Shown here: positions 1 through 5,795 of the stretch, piece after piece
How the letters are laid out: each line of letters begins with the position of its first letter
Numbering within the stretch: position 1 is the first letter of the stretch
The notes under the pieces: generated by a model
What the model saw: only the letters and a program-made list of their open reading frames with translations
What the model was told of the DNA's origin: nothing
Databases searched by the model: none
From: UMGS1124 sp964417835
GTDB lineage: Bacteria > Bacillota_I > Bacilli_A > RF39 > UBA660
Length of the DNA: 21,885 nt
Assembly: GCA_964417835.1 (NCBI GenBank)
Contig: CAYQJD010000015.1
Coordinates: forward strand, 1-21,885
Direction of reading: 5' to 3'
Program-made: the position numbers and the translations under genes

Positions 1-2
1 AA

Positions 3-89
3 TATTTTGAAGCACTTGACTTTATAAATCGTAATAAATGTGATATAATATCTCCGAGTGAAAACGCAGAAAAAATAAAAGCAATTTAG
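3..89 (+). CDS. 3' end of an unidentified protein (partial, starts before the window)
   Basis: An open frame entering from the left edge gives 28 residues, beginning YFEALDFINRNK and ending SENAEKIKAI, then TAG at 87-89. The composition is mixed and soluble-looking, and the frame is followed after 30 nt by a Shine-Dalgarno site and an rbgA-like start, as expected for the last codons of an upstream operon gene. I do not recognise the family from so short a tail. The TATAAT at 44-49 lies inside this frame. The reading frame is directly visible; that it is a gene is inference. Confidence 0.5.
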   Translation, partial: YFEALDFINRNKCDIISPSENAEKIKAI

Positions 90-119
90 ATATAAAAATT
101 CAGGAAAGGATGTTTTTTT

Positions 120-173
120 ATGGAGAAAAAAGATAAGGAAAAAAGTTTTACATCAGTCGGAATTAACTGGTAA
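120..173 (+). pseudogene. Relic of an rbgA 5' end (17 codons, then stop)
   Basis: An ATG at 120, preceded by GGAAAGG at 103-109, encodes MEKKDKEKSFTSVGINW and stops with TAA at 171. The intact rbgA at 1652 begins MNNKESFSKVSINWYPGHM, so the relic matches its N-terminus (SF, V and INW aligned) and breaks exactly where the conserved YPGHM motif should follow. The nucleotides ATTAACTGGTA are identical in the two copies, while the preceding codons differ. The copies are therefore related but not a recent exact duplication. I infer the remains of an older or different rbgA allele left when the 174-1623 cassette was placed between the upstream gene and rbgA. A chance match remains possible because the overlap is short. 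Confidence 0.5.
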
Positions 174-179
174 ATGGGG

Positions 180-192
180 AGTTATGAAAAAC
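180..192 (+). repeat. 13-bp direct repeat, copy 1
   Basis: AGTTATGAAAAAC occurs here and again at 291-303. The two copies bracket the non-coding stretch in front of the radical SAM gene. Each contains an ATG followed by AAA AAC, so each opens a very short reading frame (about 14 and 7 codons). Confidence 0.5.
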
Positions 193-213
193 AACTCTCA
201 ACCACTTATAAAT

Positions 214-238
214 AAAGCAAAAAATTGAATTGCTTTTT
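214..238 (+). terminator. Weak hairpin plus T run upstream of the radical SAM gene
   Basis: AAAGCAA (214-220) can pair with TTGCTTT (230-236) around a 9-nt loop and is followed by further T residues. Only two pairs are GC, so it would be a weak rho-independent terminator. It may end transcription coming from the left. Inference from structure only. Confidence 0.3.
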
Positions 239-263
239 ACATTTTTAACTTATTTTTTATAAA
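235..263 (+). promoter_or_regulatory. Possible promoter for the radical SAM/DUF5680 genes
   Basis: TTTTAC (235-240) and TATAAA (258-263) are separated by 17 nt, about 70 nt upstream of the gene. The -10 element is reasonable and the -35 is poor. In such AT-rich DNA a chance match is likely, so this is only a candidate. Confidence 0.3.
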
Positions 264-290
264 AAAATGGCAAAAAAGTTAAAGTGTGGT

Positions 291-303
291 AGTTATGAAA
301 AAC
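291..303 (+). repeat. 13-bp direct repeat, copy 2
   Basis: Second exact copy of AGTTATGAAAAAC; the first lies at 180-192. It ends 32 nt before the preferred start of the radical SAM gene. Confidence 0.5.
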
Positions 304-334
304 TTTTATGAAAGGTGATAAATGTTTAAACATT

Positions 335-1165
335 ATGCAAATTAAAGAAATAAATGTTAATGATTATTTGACTAAATCAAATCTTCCAGCAAGTGATTAT
401 GTTATTAATCCCTATGTAGGATGCTCACATGCTTGCAAATATTGTTATGCTTCCTTTATGAAAAGATTTACTGGTCATAAAGAAGAATGGGGAGCATTTG
501 TTGATGTTAAAAGATGTGATAAAAAAATTAATTTAGAAAAAATTTCAAAGAAAAATGTTTTTCTATCATCTGTTACAGATTGCTATAATGAGTTAGAAGA
601 AAAATATCTTATTACCAGGAAAATTTTAGAACAATTAATTCATTCAGACTGTTATCTTTCTATATCAACTAAATCAAAATTAATTTTAAGAGATGTTGAT
701 TTATTAAAAAAGTTTAAAAATTTAAAAGTTAGTATGTCTATTAATACATTAAATGAAAACTTTAGAAAAAATATGGATAATGCCAGTCCAATTCAAGATA
801 GATTATTAACATTAAAAAAATTACACGAAAATGGTATATATACAGTTTTATTTATGTCTCCAATTTTTCCATATATAACAGAATGGAAAGAAATTATTGA
901 GATTTCAAAAGAATATGTTGATGAATATTGGTTCGAAAACCTTAATCTAAGAGGTAACTACAAAAAAGTTATTTTAGATTATATTAAAGAAAATTATAAT
1001 GAATTATATATAAAATACTTAAATATTTATAATAATAAAAATTATGATTATTGGAAAATATTATCCGAAGAGATAAATGAATATTGTCAAAAAAATAATA
1101 TAAAGTATATCAATTATTTTTATCATAAGGAATTAGTTGATAAGAAGAAAGAAGGTAAAAAATGA
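335..1165 (+). CDS. Radical SAM protein of the SPL (SplB-like, COG1533) family
   Basis: From the ATG at 335 the protein has 276 residues. A CX3CX2C cluster (C30, C34, C37; NPYVGCSHACKYCYA) binds the radical SAM 4Fe-4S cluster, and a following GRF/EEWG-type segment matches SplB-like proteins annotated as DNA repair photolyases. The cluster type is clear. The substrate is not, since this subfamily lacks proof of spore-photoproduct repair. The frame stays open to an ATG at 308, but that start has no ribosome site, and family members normally begin close to MQIKEI. The good SD GGTGAT (314-319) instead serves an ATG at 322, which makes a 7-codon frame overlapping the 335 start. This suggests either re-initiation or a small indel. 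The stop overlaps the next gene by 4 nt (ATGA). Confidence 0.85.
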   Translation: MQIKEINVNDYLTKSNLPASDYVINPYVGCSHACKYCYASFMKRFTGHKEEWGAFVDVKRCDKKINLEKISKKNVFLSSVTDCYNELEEKYLITRKILEQLIHSDCYLSISTKSKLILRDVDLLKKFKNLKVSMSINTLNENFRKNMDNASPIQDRLLTLKKLHENGIYTVLFMSPIFPYITEWKEIIEISKEYVDEYWFENLNLRGNYKKVILDYIKENYNELYIKYLNIYNNKNYDYWKILSEEINEYCQKNNIKYINYFYHKELVDKKKEGKK

Positions 1166-1623
1166 ATAATATTGAAAAATTTTTGATAGAAGCAAAGAAA
1201 CAAACATATGCAAATAGTACAGTAGAAAAAGCATTAAGTACAAGATTAAATTCTAAAGATTATGAATATAAAAGTGATAATATGGTTTACCACGATACTT
1301 ATTTTGGTGGAACTAAGTTTATTGGAGAAGAAGTTGTTTACATAGATAATGAAACATATTGGGCAATGAATTATTATGGGGTTACAATTGATGAAAATTT
1401 AGGGGAAGAGGCAATGGATAACGCTTTAAGACCTGCTTTAATGATGGTAGGAGAAGATAAAAAAATCATTCCAGTAAGAGGGCCTAGAGAATTTATTAAT
1501 AATGAATATAAATATACTTTTGAAGTAGAAGGTAATTTAGATTATTTTAATGGTACTGAAAGAGTATATAAAAAAGGTGTTAAGATATATGAATTAAAAT
1601 GCAATGGTGGATTAATAAAATAG
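1162..1623 (+). CDS. DUF5680 domain protein
   Basis: The 153-residue product starts FLIEAKKQTYA and carries the pattern typical of DUF5680: YHDTYFGG (residues 44-51), GEEVVY followed by a WAMNYYG segment (about 68-74), RGPREF, and a C-terminal YELKCNGGLIK. The domain is usually seen alone or behind an XRE-type helix-turn-helix. Here no DNA-binding part is present, so this is the stand-alone form. Function is unknown. It is translationally coupled to the radical SAM gene by an ATGA overlap, and GAAGG lies just upstream. The two genes sit as a unit between an rbgA relic and intact rbgA, so they may have arrived together. Confidence 0.75.
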   Translation: MNNIEKFLIEAKKQTYANSTVEKALSTRLNSKDYEYKSDNMVYHDTYFGGTKFIGEEVVYIDNETYWAMNYYGVTIDENLGEEAMDNALRPALMMVGEDKKIIPVRGPREFINNEYKYTFEVEGNLDYFNGTERVYKKGVKIYELKCNGGLIK

Positions 1624-1651
1624 ATAATTTAAATATAGGAAGTGATTAAAT

Positions 1652-2524
1652 ATGAATAATAAAGAAAGTTTTTCAAAAGTCTCCATTAACTGGTATCCAG
1701 GTCATATGCAGAAAACCAAAAGGCAAATAGTTGAATTATTACCTTTAATTGATATAGTTTATGAATTAGTGGATGCAAGAATACCTTTTTCAAGTAAAAT
1801 AGTTGATATTGATTGTATATTAAAAAATAAACCTAGATTATTAATAATGACTAAATATGACTTATGTGATAAAGAGATAACTGATAAATGGATTGAATAT
1901 TATAATAATTTAGGATATACTGTTATAGCTTCTAATTTAAATGATAATTCTTTTATAAATGATATTGTTAATAAAACAAATGAGAAACTTCTTGAATTAA
2001 ATAATAAAAGAATAATTAAAGGAATGAAGGAGAAACAAATTAAAGGCTTAGTTATTGGAATACCAAATGTAGGTAAAAGTACTTTAATTAATAAAATGGT
2101 TGGGAAAAAAGTAGCTAATACGGGTAACATTCCGGGTATAACTAAAAATTTAGTTTGGTTAAAAACAAAGAGTAATATTTTATTATTAGATACTCCAGGA
2201 ATTCTTTGGCCTAAATTTGAAGATAGTGAGGTTGCATTAAATTTAGCTAGTATGACTGCAATAAAAGCAGAAGTTCTTGAAAAAGATGAGATTGCAATAC
2301 ATATTTTAAAAAAACTAGAGAAATATTATCCAAATATTTTAAAAAATAGATATAATATTAGTAATATTGATGAAGATTTAAGTATTACTTATGATATAAT
2401 TGGTAAAAAGATTGGTGCAATTATAAGTGGTGGAGAAGTAGATTATAATAGAGTGAGTGAATATATTTTAAATGATATTAAAAATGAATATATAAAAAAT
2501 ATAACTTTTGACAGGGTTGATTAA
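1652..2524 (+). CDS. rbgA: Ribosome biogenesis GTPase RbgA (YlqF)
   Basis: Circularly permuted GTPase acting late in 50S subunit assembly. The N-terminal INWYPGHM motif (residues 12-19) is diagnostic. The G motifs appear in permuted order: G4 TKYD 67-70, then G1 GIPNVGKS 136-143, G2 threonine in PGITK about 161-165, and G3 DTPG 180-183. At 290 residues it has the usual length for the family, including the C-terminal RNA-binding part. AGGAAGTGAT lies 6-15 nt before the ATG. It follows the DUF5680 gene by 28 nt and precedes a broken small gene and rnhB; rbgA next to rnhB is the classical Bacilli order. A fragment similar to its first 17 codons lies at 120-173. Confidence 0.95.
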   Translation: MNNKESFSKVSINWYPGHMQKTKRQIVELLPLIDIVYELVDARIPFSSKIVDIDCILKNKPRLLIMTKYDLCDKEITDKWIEYYNNLGYTVIASNLNDNSFINDIVNKTNEKLLELNNKRIIKGMKEKQIKGLVIGIPNVGKSTLINKMVGKKVANTGNIPGITKNLVWLKTKSNILLLDTPGILWPKFEDSEVALNLASMTAIKAEVLEKDEIAIHILKKLEKYYPNILKNRYNISNIDEDLSITYDIIGKKIGAIISGGEVDYNRVSEYILNDIKNEYIKNITFDRVD

Positions 2525-2534
2525 TTTTGAAAAA

Positions 2535-2867
2535 ATGAAAGAATTGAAAGTATAATATTAATAATTATAAGTAAATTAGAATTATATAAGCATTTATCTG
2601 AAGAAGAATTTATGAATTTTTGTGGCAAATTAACTTCATTTTTAAGATACAATAGAAAAGAGTTATTATTAATTTCAACTAGTAATTTGCAAAGATATTT
2701 AAAAGAGGATTCTAAAAGATATATACCAGCTGAAGAATATAAAAAGATTTTTAAAATGATTTTAAGACTCAAGAAGAGCTGAAACTATAAAAGGTGGGAA
2801 GATTTCTCAAGAAAATCATGGATATTCTAAAGATGAATATGGACACTTTAAAAGGAGTAAACATTAA
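2535..2867 (+). pseudogene. Frame-disrupted small gene between rbgA and rnhB (unknown family)
   Basis: No single frame spans this 333-nt stretch, but three segments read like one protein. ATG 2535 gives MKELK. A -1 frame then gives residues such as HLSEEEFMNFCGK and YLKEDSKRYIPAEEYKKIFK up to about 2770. The first frame resumes with RRAETIKGGKISQ and DEYGHFKRSKH and stops with TAA at 2865-2867, one base before the ATG of rnhB. The total length is a multiple of three, as expected if one base was lost near 2547-2550 (A run) and one gained near 2770-2778. The alternative - strand frame here (2521-2772) is a hydrophobic antisense shadow. I do not recognise the family. Either a decaying gene or a sequence error. 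Confidence 0.45.
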
Positions 2868-2868
2868 T

Positions 2869-3483
2869 ATGGAAATAGATATGCTTAAATATGAAAAAGA
2901 ACTTTATTGTAAAGGAATAGAATATATAGCAGGCGTTGATGAAGTTGGTAGAGGGCCTTTAATAGGACCTGTTGTTGCAGCAGCGGTTATTTTACCAAAA
3001 GGATTGATTATTGAAGGGTTAACTGATTCAAAAAAACTTAGTGAAAAAAAGAGAAATTTATATTATAAAATGATAAAAGATTCTGCAATTAGCATTGGTA
3101 TAGGAATTATCGATGAAAAAAAAATAGATGAAGTAAATATATATGAAGCAACAAAGTTAGCGATGAAAGATGCAATAAACAATTTAAATATAAAACCAGA
3201 ACATATTCTTATAGATGCGATGCCTTTAAAATTAGATATACCTTCTACTAGTATTATAAAGGGTGATTTAAAAAGTGAAGCGATTGCAGCAGCGAGTGTA
3301 ATAGCAAAAGTTACAAGAGATAGTATGATGTATGAGTTGGATAAAAAGTATCCTAATTATGGTTTTAAAAACCATAAAGGATATCCTACCAAACAACATA
3401 TTGATGCTATAAATAAATATGGTTTGATTGAAGGATATAGAAAAACATATTCACCAATCAAAGAAATAATAAAGGAAGATTAA
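2869..3483 (+). CDS. rnhB: Ribonuclease HII
   Basis: Endonuclease that nicks the RNA strand of RNA-DNA hybrids and at single ribonucleotides in DNA. The four acidic catalytic residues are visible: D24 and E25 in DEVGRG, D116 in LIDA, and D133 in KGD, followed by AAASVIAKVTRD. I chose the ATG at 2869 (204 residues, normal family length) because AAAGGAG lies at 2851-2857 and the previous broken gene ends at 2867. The frame is also open to a GTG at 2794, but that extension would be 25 residues of sequence that codes better in another frame. The next gene, ftsY, starts 3 nt after the stop. Confidence 0.95.
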   Translation: MEIDMLKYEKELYCKGIEYIAGVDEVGRGPLIGPVVAAAVILPKGLIIEGLTDSKKLSEKKRNLYYKMIKDSAISIGIGIIDEKKIDEVNIYEATKLAMKDAINNLNIKPEHILIDAMPLKLDIPSTSIIKGDLKSEAIAAASVIAKVTRDSMMYELDKKYPNYGFKNHKGYPTKQHIDAINKYGLIEGYRKTYSPIKEIIKED

Positions 3484-3486
3484 TTT

Positions 3487-4458
3487 ATGGGATTTTTTGA
3501 TAAGATTAAAAATGTTTTAAAAAAAGAAAATAAAGAAAGCTTGGAATTATACGATAAAGGATTAGAAAAAACTAGAAAAGAGTTTGTAAGTGAATTAAAT
3601 TTATTAGGTATTAAATATAGAAAAGTAACTGATGAATATTATGAAGAGTTAGAAAGTTTATTAATAAAAGCAGATATTGGTGTTAAAACTGTTATTGATT
3701 TTTTAGAAAGATTAAAAAAACGTGTTAAAAAAGAAAATATAGTTGATACAGAATATTTAAAAGAAGTAATTGTAGACGAGTTATTTTTAATATATGTTAC
3801 TGGAGAAAATATTACTGATAAAATAAATATCAATAGTTCTGGGCCTACTATATTATTATTTGTTGGTGTAAATGGCGTAGGTAAAACAACTACAATTGGG
3901 AAACTTGCAAATAAATATTCTAAAGAAGGAAAAAAGGTAATGTTAATTGCTGGAGATACATTTAGAGCAGGTGCAGTTGAGCAATTAAAAGTTTGGGCGG
4001 ATAGAACTAATTCAATGTTTTTTGGAAAGGGAAATATAGATCCAGCAGGGGTAATATATGAAGGTCTTGAAAAAGCTACTGAAAATAATGTTGATATAGT
4101 ATTAATTGATACTGCTGGAAGATTACAAAATAAAGTGAATTTGATGAATGAATTAGAAAAAATTAACAAAGTTATTGGAAAATTTATTCCAGATGCTCCA
4201 CACGAAACTTTATTGGTAATAGATGCCTCTACAGGTCAAAATGGAATATTGCAAGCAGAAAGTTTTAAAGAAATAACAAATATAACTGGGATAGTTTTAA
4301 CTAAATTAGATGGTACTGCAAAAGGTGGTATAGTACTTGCTATTAAAGAAAACGTTGGTATACCTGTTAAATTTATTGGTCTAGGAGAAGGAATAGATGA
4401 TTTAAAATCATTTGATATTGAAGAATATATATATGGGTTATTTAAGGATATGGTATAA
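3487..4458 (+). CDS. ftsY: Signal recognition particle receptor FtsY
   Basis: Membrane-associated SRP GTPase that docks ribosome-nascent chain complexes at the Sec translocon. The 323-residue protein has a short basic amphipathic N-terminus (GFFDKIKNVLKK) without the long acidic A domain, then the NG domain. Motifs are G1 GVNGVGKT 127-134, DTFRAGA 157-163, DTAGR 208-212, G4 TKLDG 272-276 and GLGE 298-301. The last is characteristic of FtsY rather than Ffh, and there is no M domain. AAGGAAG at the end of rnhB serves as the ribosome site. The stop is directly followed by the ylxM GTG. Confidence 0.97.
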   Translation: MGFFDKIKNVLKKENKESLELYDKGLEKTRKEFVSELNLLGIKYRKVTDEYYEELESLLIKADIGVKTVIDFLERLKKRVKKENIVDTEYLKEVIVDELFLIYVTGENITDKININSSGPTILLFVGVNGVGKTTTIGKLANKYSKEGKKVMLIAGDTFRAGAVEQLKVWADRTNSMFFGKGNIDPAGVIYEGLEKATENNVDIVLIDTAGRLQNKVNLMNELEKINKVIGKFIPDAPHETLLVIDASTGQNGILQAESFKEITNITGIVLTKLDGTAKGGIVLAIKENVGIPVKFIGLGEGIDDLKSFDIEEYIYGLFKDMV

Positions 4459-4749
4459 GTGGAAGAGAGAGAATATTTAATTACACTTTATGAATATTAT
4501 GGGAAACTTTTAACAATTAAACAACAAAAATACTTTGAAGATTATTATTATGATAATCTTACAACACTTGAAATGGCTGAAAACGATAATATTAGTAAAA
4601 ATGCAATAAGTAAACAACTAATAGTCATTAAGGATAAATTGTTATATTATGAAAATATATTGGGTTTATATAAAAAGAAATGCAATATAAATAAAATCAT
4701 AAATAATCTTGATAAAGATACTATAAACAAAATAAATGATAATATTTGA
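4459..4749 (+). CDS. ylxM: YlxM-like SRP-associated helix-turn-helix protein
   Basis: 96 residues with the UPF0122/YlxM signature: an aromatic YEYYGKLLTIKQQKYFEDYY helix (residues about 11-30), then DNLTTLEMAE and a second helix with NISKNAISKQL. This resembles a sigma-70 region 4-type helix-turn-helix. In Gram-positive bacteria YlxM associates with the SRP, and its gene normally sits before ffh. Here it follows ftsY with no intergenic base, starting at a GTG, and the next gene is galU. The C-terminal 30 residues are low-complexity (Asn, Lys, Ile). The promoter for galU overlaps its last codons. Confidence 0.85.
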   Translation: MEEREYLITLYEYYGKLLTIKQQKYFEDYYYDNLTTLEMAENDNISKNAISKQLIVIKDKLLYYENILGLYKKKCNINKIINNLDKDTINKINDNI

Positions 4750-4774
4750 CTAAAATAAGATATTATGTTACAAT
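4746..4774 (+). promoter_or_regulatory. Sigma-A-type promoter for galU
   Basis: TTGACT (4746-4751) and TACAAT (4769-4774) have a perfect 17-nt spacer, and a TG precedes the -10 by one base (extended -10). It begins inside the last codons of ylxM. Predicted transcription start is about 4781, giving a leader of about 135 nt before galU. Confidence 0.7.
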
Positions 4775-4780
4775 CATTTC

Positions 4781-4915
4781 ACTGATTAGATTGATAAATA
4801 TTCTTTAACAGGAAGAATTTATATTGAAGATAACAATATTAAATATGTATTAAAGTTATCTAACGAGGTTGTGTTTTTGCAACTTTATTTATTTTCTATA
4901 CAAAAGGGGAATTAT
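4781..4915 (+). other. Long untranslated leader of galU
   Basis: About 135 nt lie between the predicted start of transcription and the galU ATG. AAAGTT near 4852 can pair with AACTTT near 4880, and GGTTG with CAAC encloses a TGTTTTTG loop; neither is convincing as a terminator. The galU frame stays open back to 4790, including a GTG at 4871, but AAAAGGGGA (4902-4910) clearly marks ATG 4916 as the start. No known riboswitch class was recognised. Confidence 0.3.
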
Positions 4916-5767
4916 ATGAAAAAAATTACAAAAGCGGTTATTCCTATAGGTGGATTTGGGACACGTTTTTTGCCAATAACGAAAGCAGTTCCTAAGGAAA
5001 TGTTACCAATTGTAGATAAACCAGTTATTCAATATATTTTAGAAGAGTTAGCTTCTAGCGGTATAGAAGAAGTATATATGGTTATTTCGGAAGATAAAGA
5101 TGCAATAATTAACTACTTTTCTAGGAATAAGAGATTAGAAGACCGCTTAATAATAACTAATAAAAATAATAATTATAAAGAGATAGTTGATTTAACTTCT
5201 ATTGTAAAAATACATTTTATTTTAGAAAAAGAACAGACTGGTAGTGCAAAAGCAATATATTTAGCAAAAAAATATTTAAAGAATGAAGATGCTTTTGCAA
5301 TTGTTTTAGCGGATGATTTAATAAAAAACTATGATAGTCCTGCATTAAATCAGCTCATAAAGGTTTATAATGAAACTCATGGCAATGTAATTGGAGTACA
5401 TAAAGTGTTAGGAGAAGAAGTACATAAATATGGAATAATTTATCCTGATGAAAATTCTAATTATCTAAAAGGAATAATTGAAAAACCTTCAAAAGAAAAA
5501 GCTCCATCTAATTATGCAGCTTTAGGAAGATATATTGTAACTAACGATATATTCGATTATATAAAAGATTTAAAAAAAGGATATGATGGAGAATACCAAT
5601 TGACAGATGCATTAAATTTAATGATTCAAGATAATAAAATTTTTAGATATAAAGTTATAGAAGGAGATTATTTTGATATAGGTAGTAAAGAGGGGCATAT
5701 AAACGCTGTTGTTAGCTATGCAAAAGATTCAGATAATATAGATAATAATAAATTAGATTTTATATAA
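4916..5767 (+). CDS. galU: UTP--glucose-1-phosphate uridylyltransferase
   Basis: Makes UDP-glucose from UTP and glucose-1-phosphate for glycolipid, teichoic acid or capsule synthesis. The 283-residue protein starts with the nucleotide-binding loop (AVIPIGGFGTRFLPITKAVPKEMLP, residues 8-31, interrupted nowhere), followed by DKPVIQY 34-40, LADD 131-134 (metal binding), EKP 189-191, GRYI 204-207 and GEYQLTDAL 225-233, all in GalU order. The usual GGFGTRFLP-PKEML pair separates it from RmlA and GlmU. Start chosen from AAAAGGGGA at 4902-4910. Own promoter at 4746-4774. It converges on the class A PBP gene and shares a terminator with it. Confidence 0.92.
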   Translation: MKKITKAVIPIGGFGTRFLPITKAVPKEMLPIVDKPVIQYILEELASSGIEEVYMVISEDKDAIINYFSRNKRLEDRLIITNKNNNYKEIVDLTSIVKIHFILEKEQTGSAKAIYLAKKYLKNEDAFAIVLADDLIKNYDSPALNQLIKVYNETHGNVIGVHKVLGEEVHKYGIIYPDENSNYLKGIIEKPSKEKAPSNYAALGRYIVTNDIFDYIKDLKKGYDGEYQLTDALNLMIQDNKIFRYKVIEGDYFDIGSKEGHINAVVSYAKDSDNIDNNKLDFI

Positions 5768-5795
5768 AAAATAGTAGATTAGCCTACTATTTTTT
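5766..5795. terminator. Bidirectional terminator between galU and the class A PBP gene
   Basis: AAAAATAGTAG (5767-5777) pairs with CTACTATTTTT (5784-5794) around the 6-nt loop ATTAGC, with a U run on either strand. The two stop codons (galU TAA 5765-5767; PBP TAA complementary to 5794-5796) are part of the hairpin, so the convergent genes share one compact terminator. Confidence 0.8.

Noticed and set aside
16..49. TTGACT and TATAAT as a promoter
   Set aside because: The spacer is 22 nt and both boxes lie inside the upstream reading frame. An extended -10 alone is possible but not convincing.
2521..2772. Hydrophobic 83-codon reading frame on the - strand
   Set aside because: It is antisense to a + strand frame with more protein-like composition and has no ribosome site. 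The hydrophobicity follows from reading A-rich coding sequence backwards.
3639..4169. 176-codon frame on the - strand inside ftsY
   Set aside because: Shadow of the strongly conserved ftsY frame; no ribosome site and low-complexity product.
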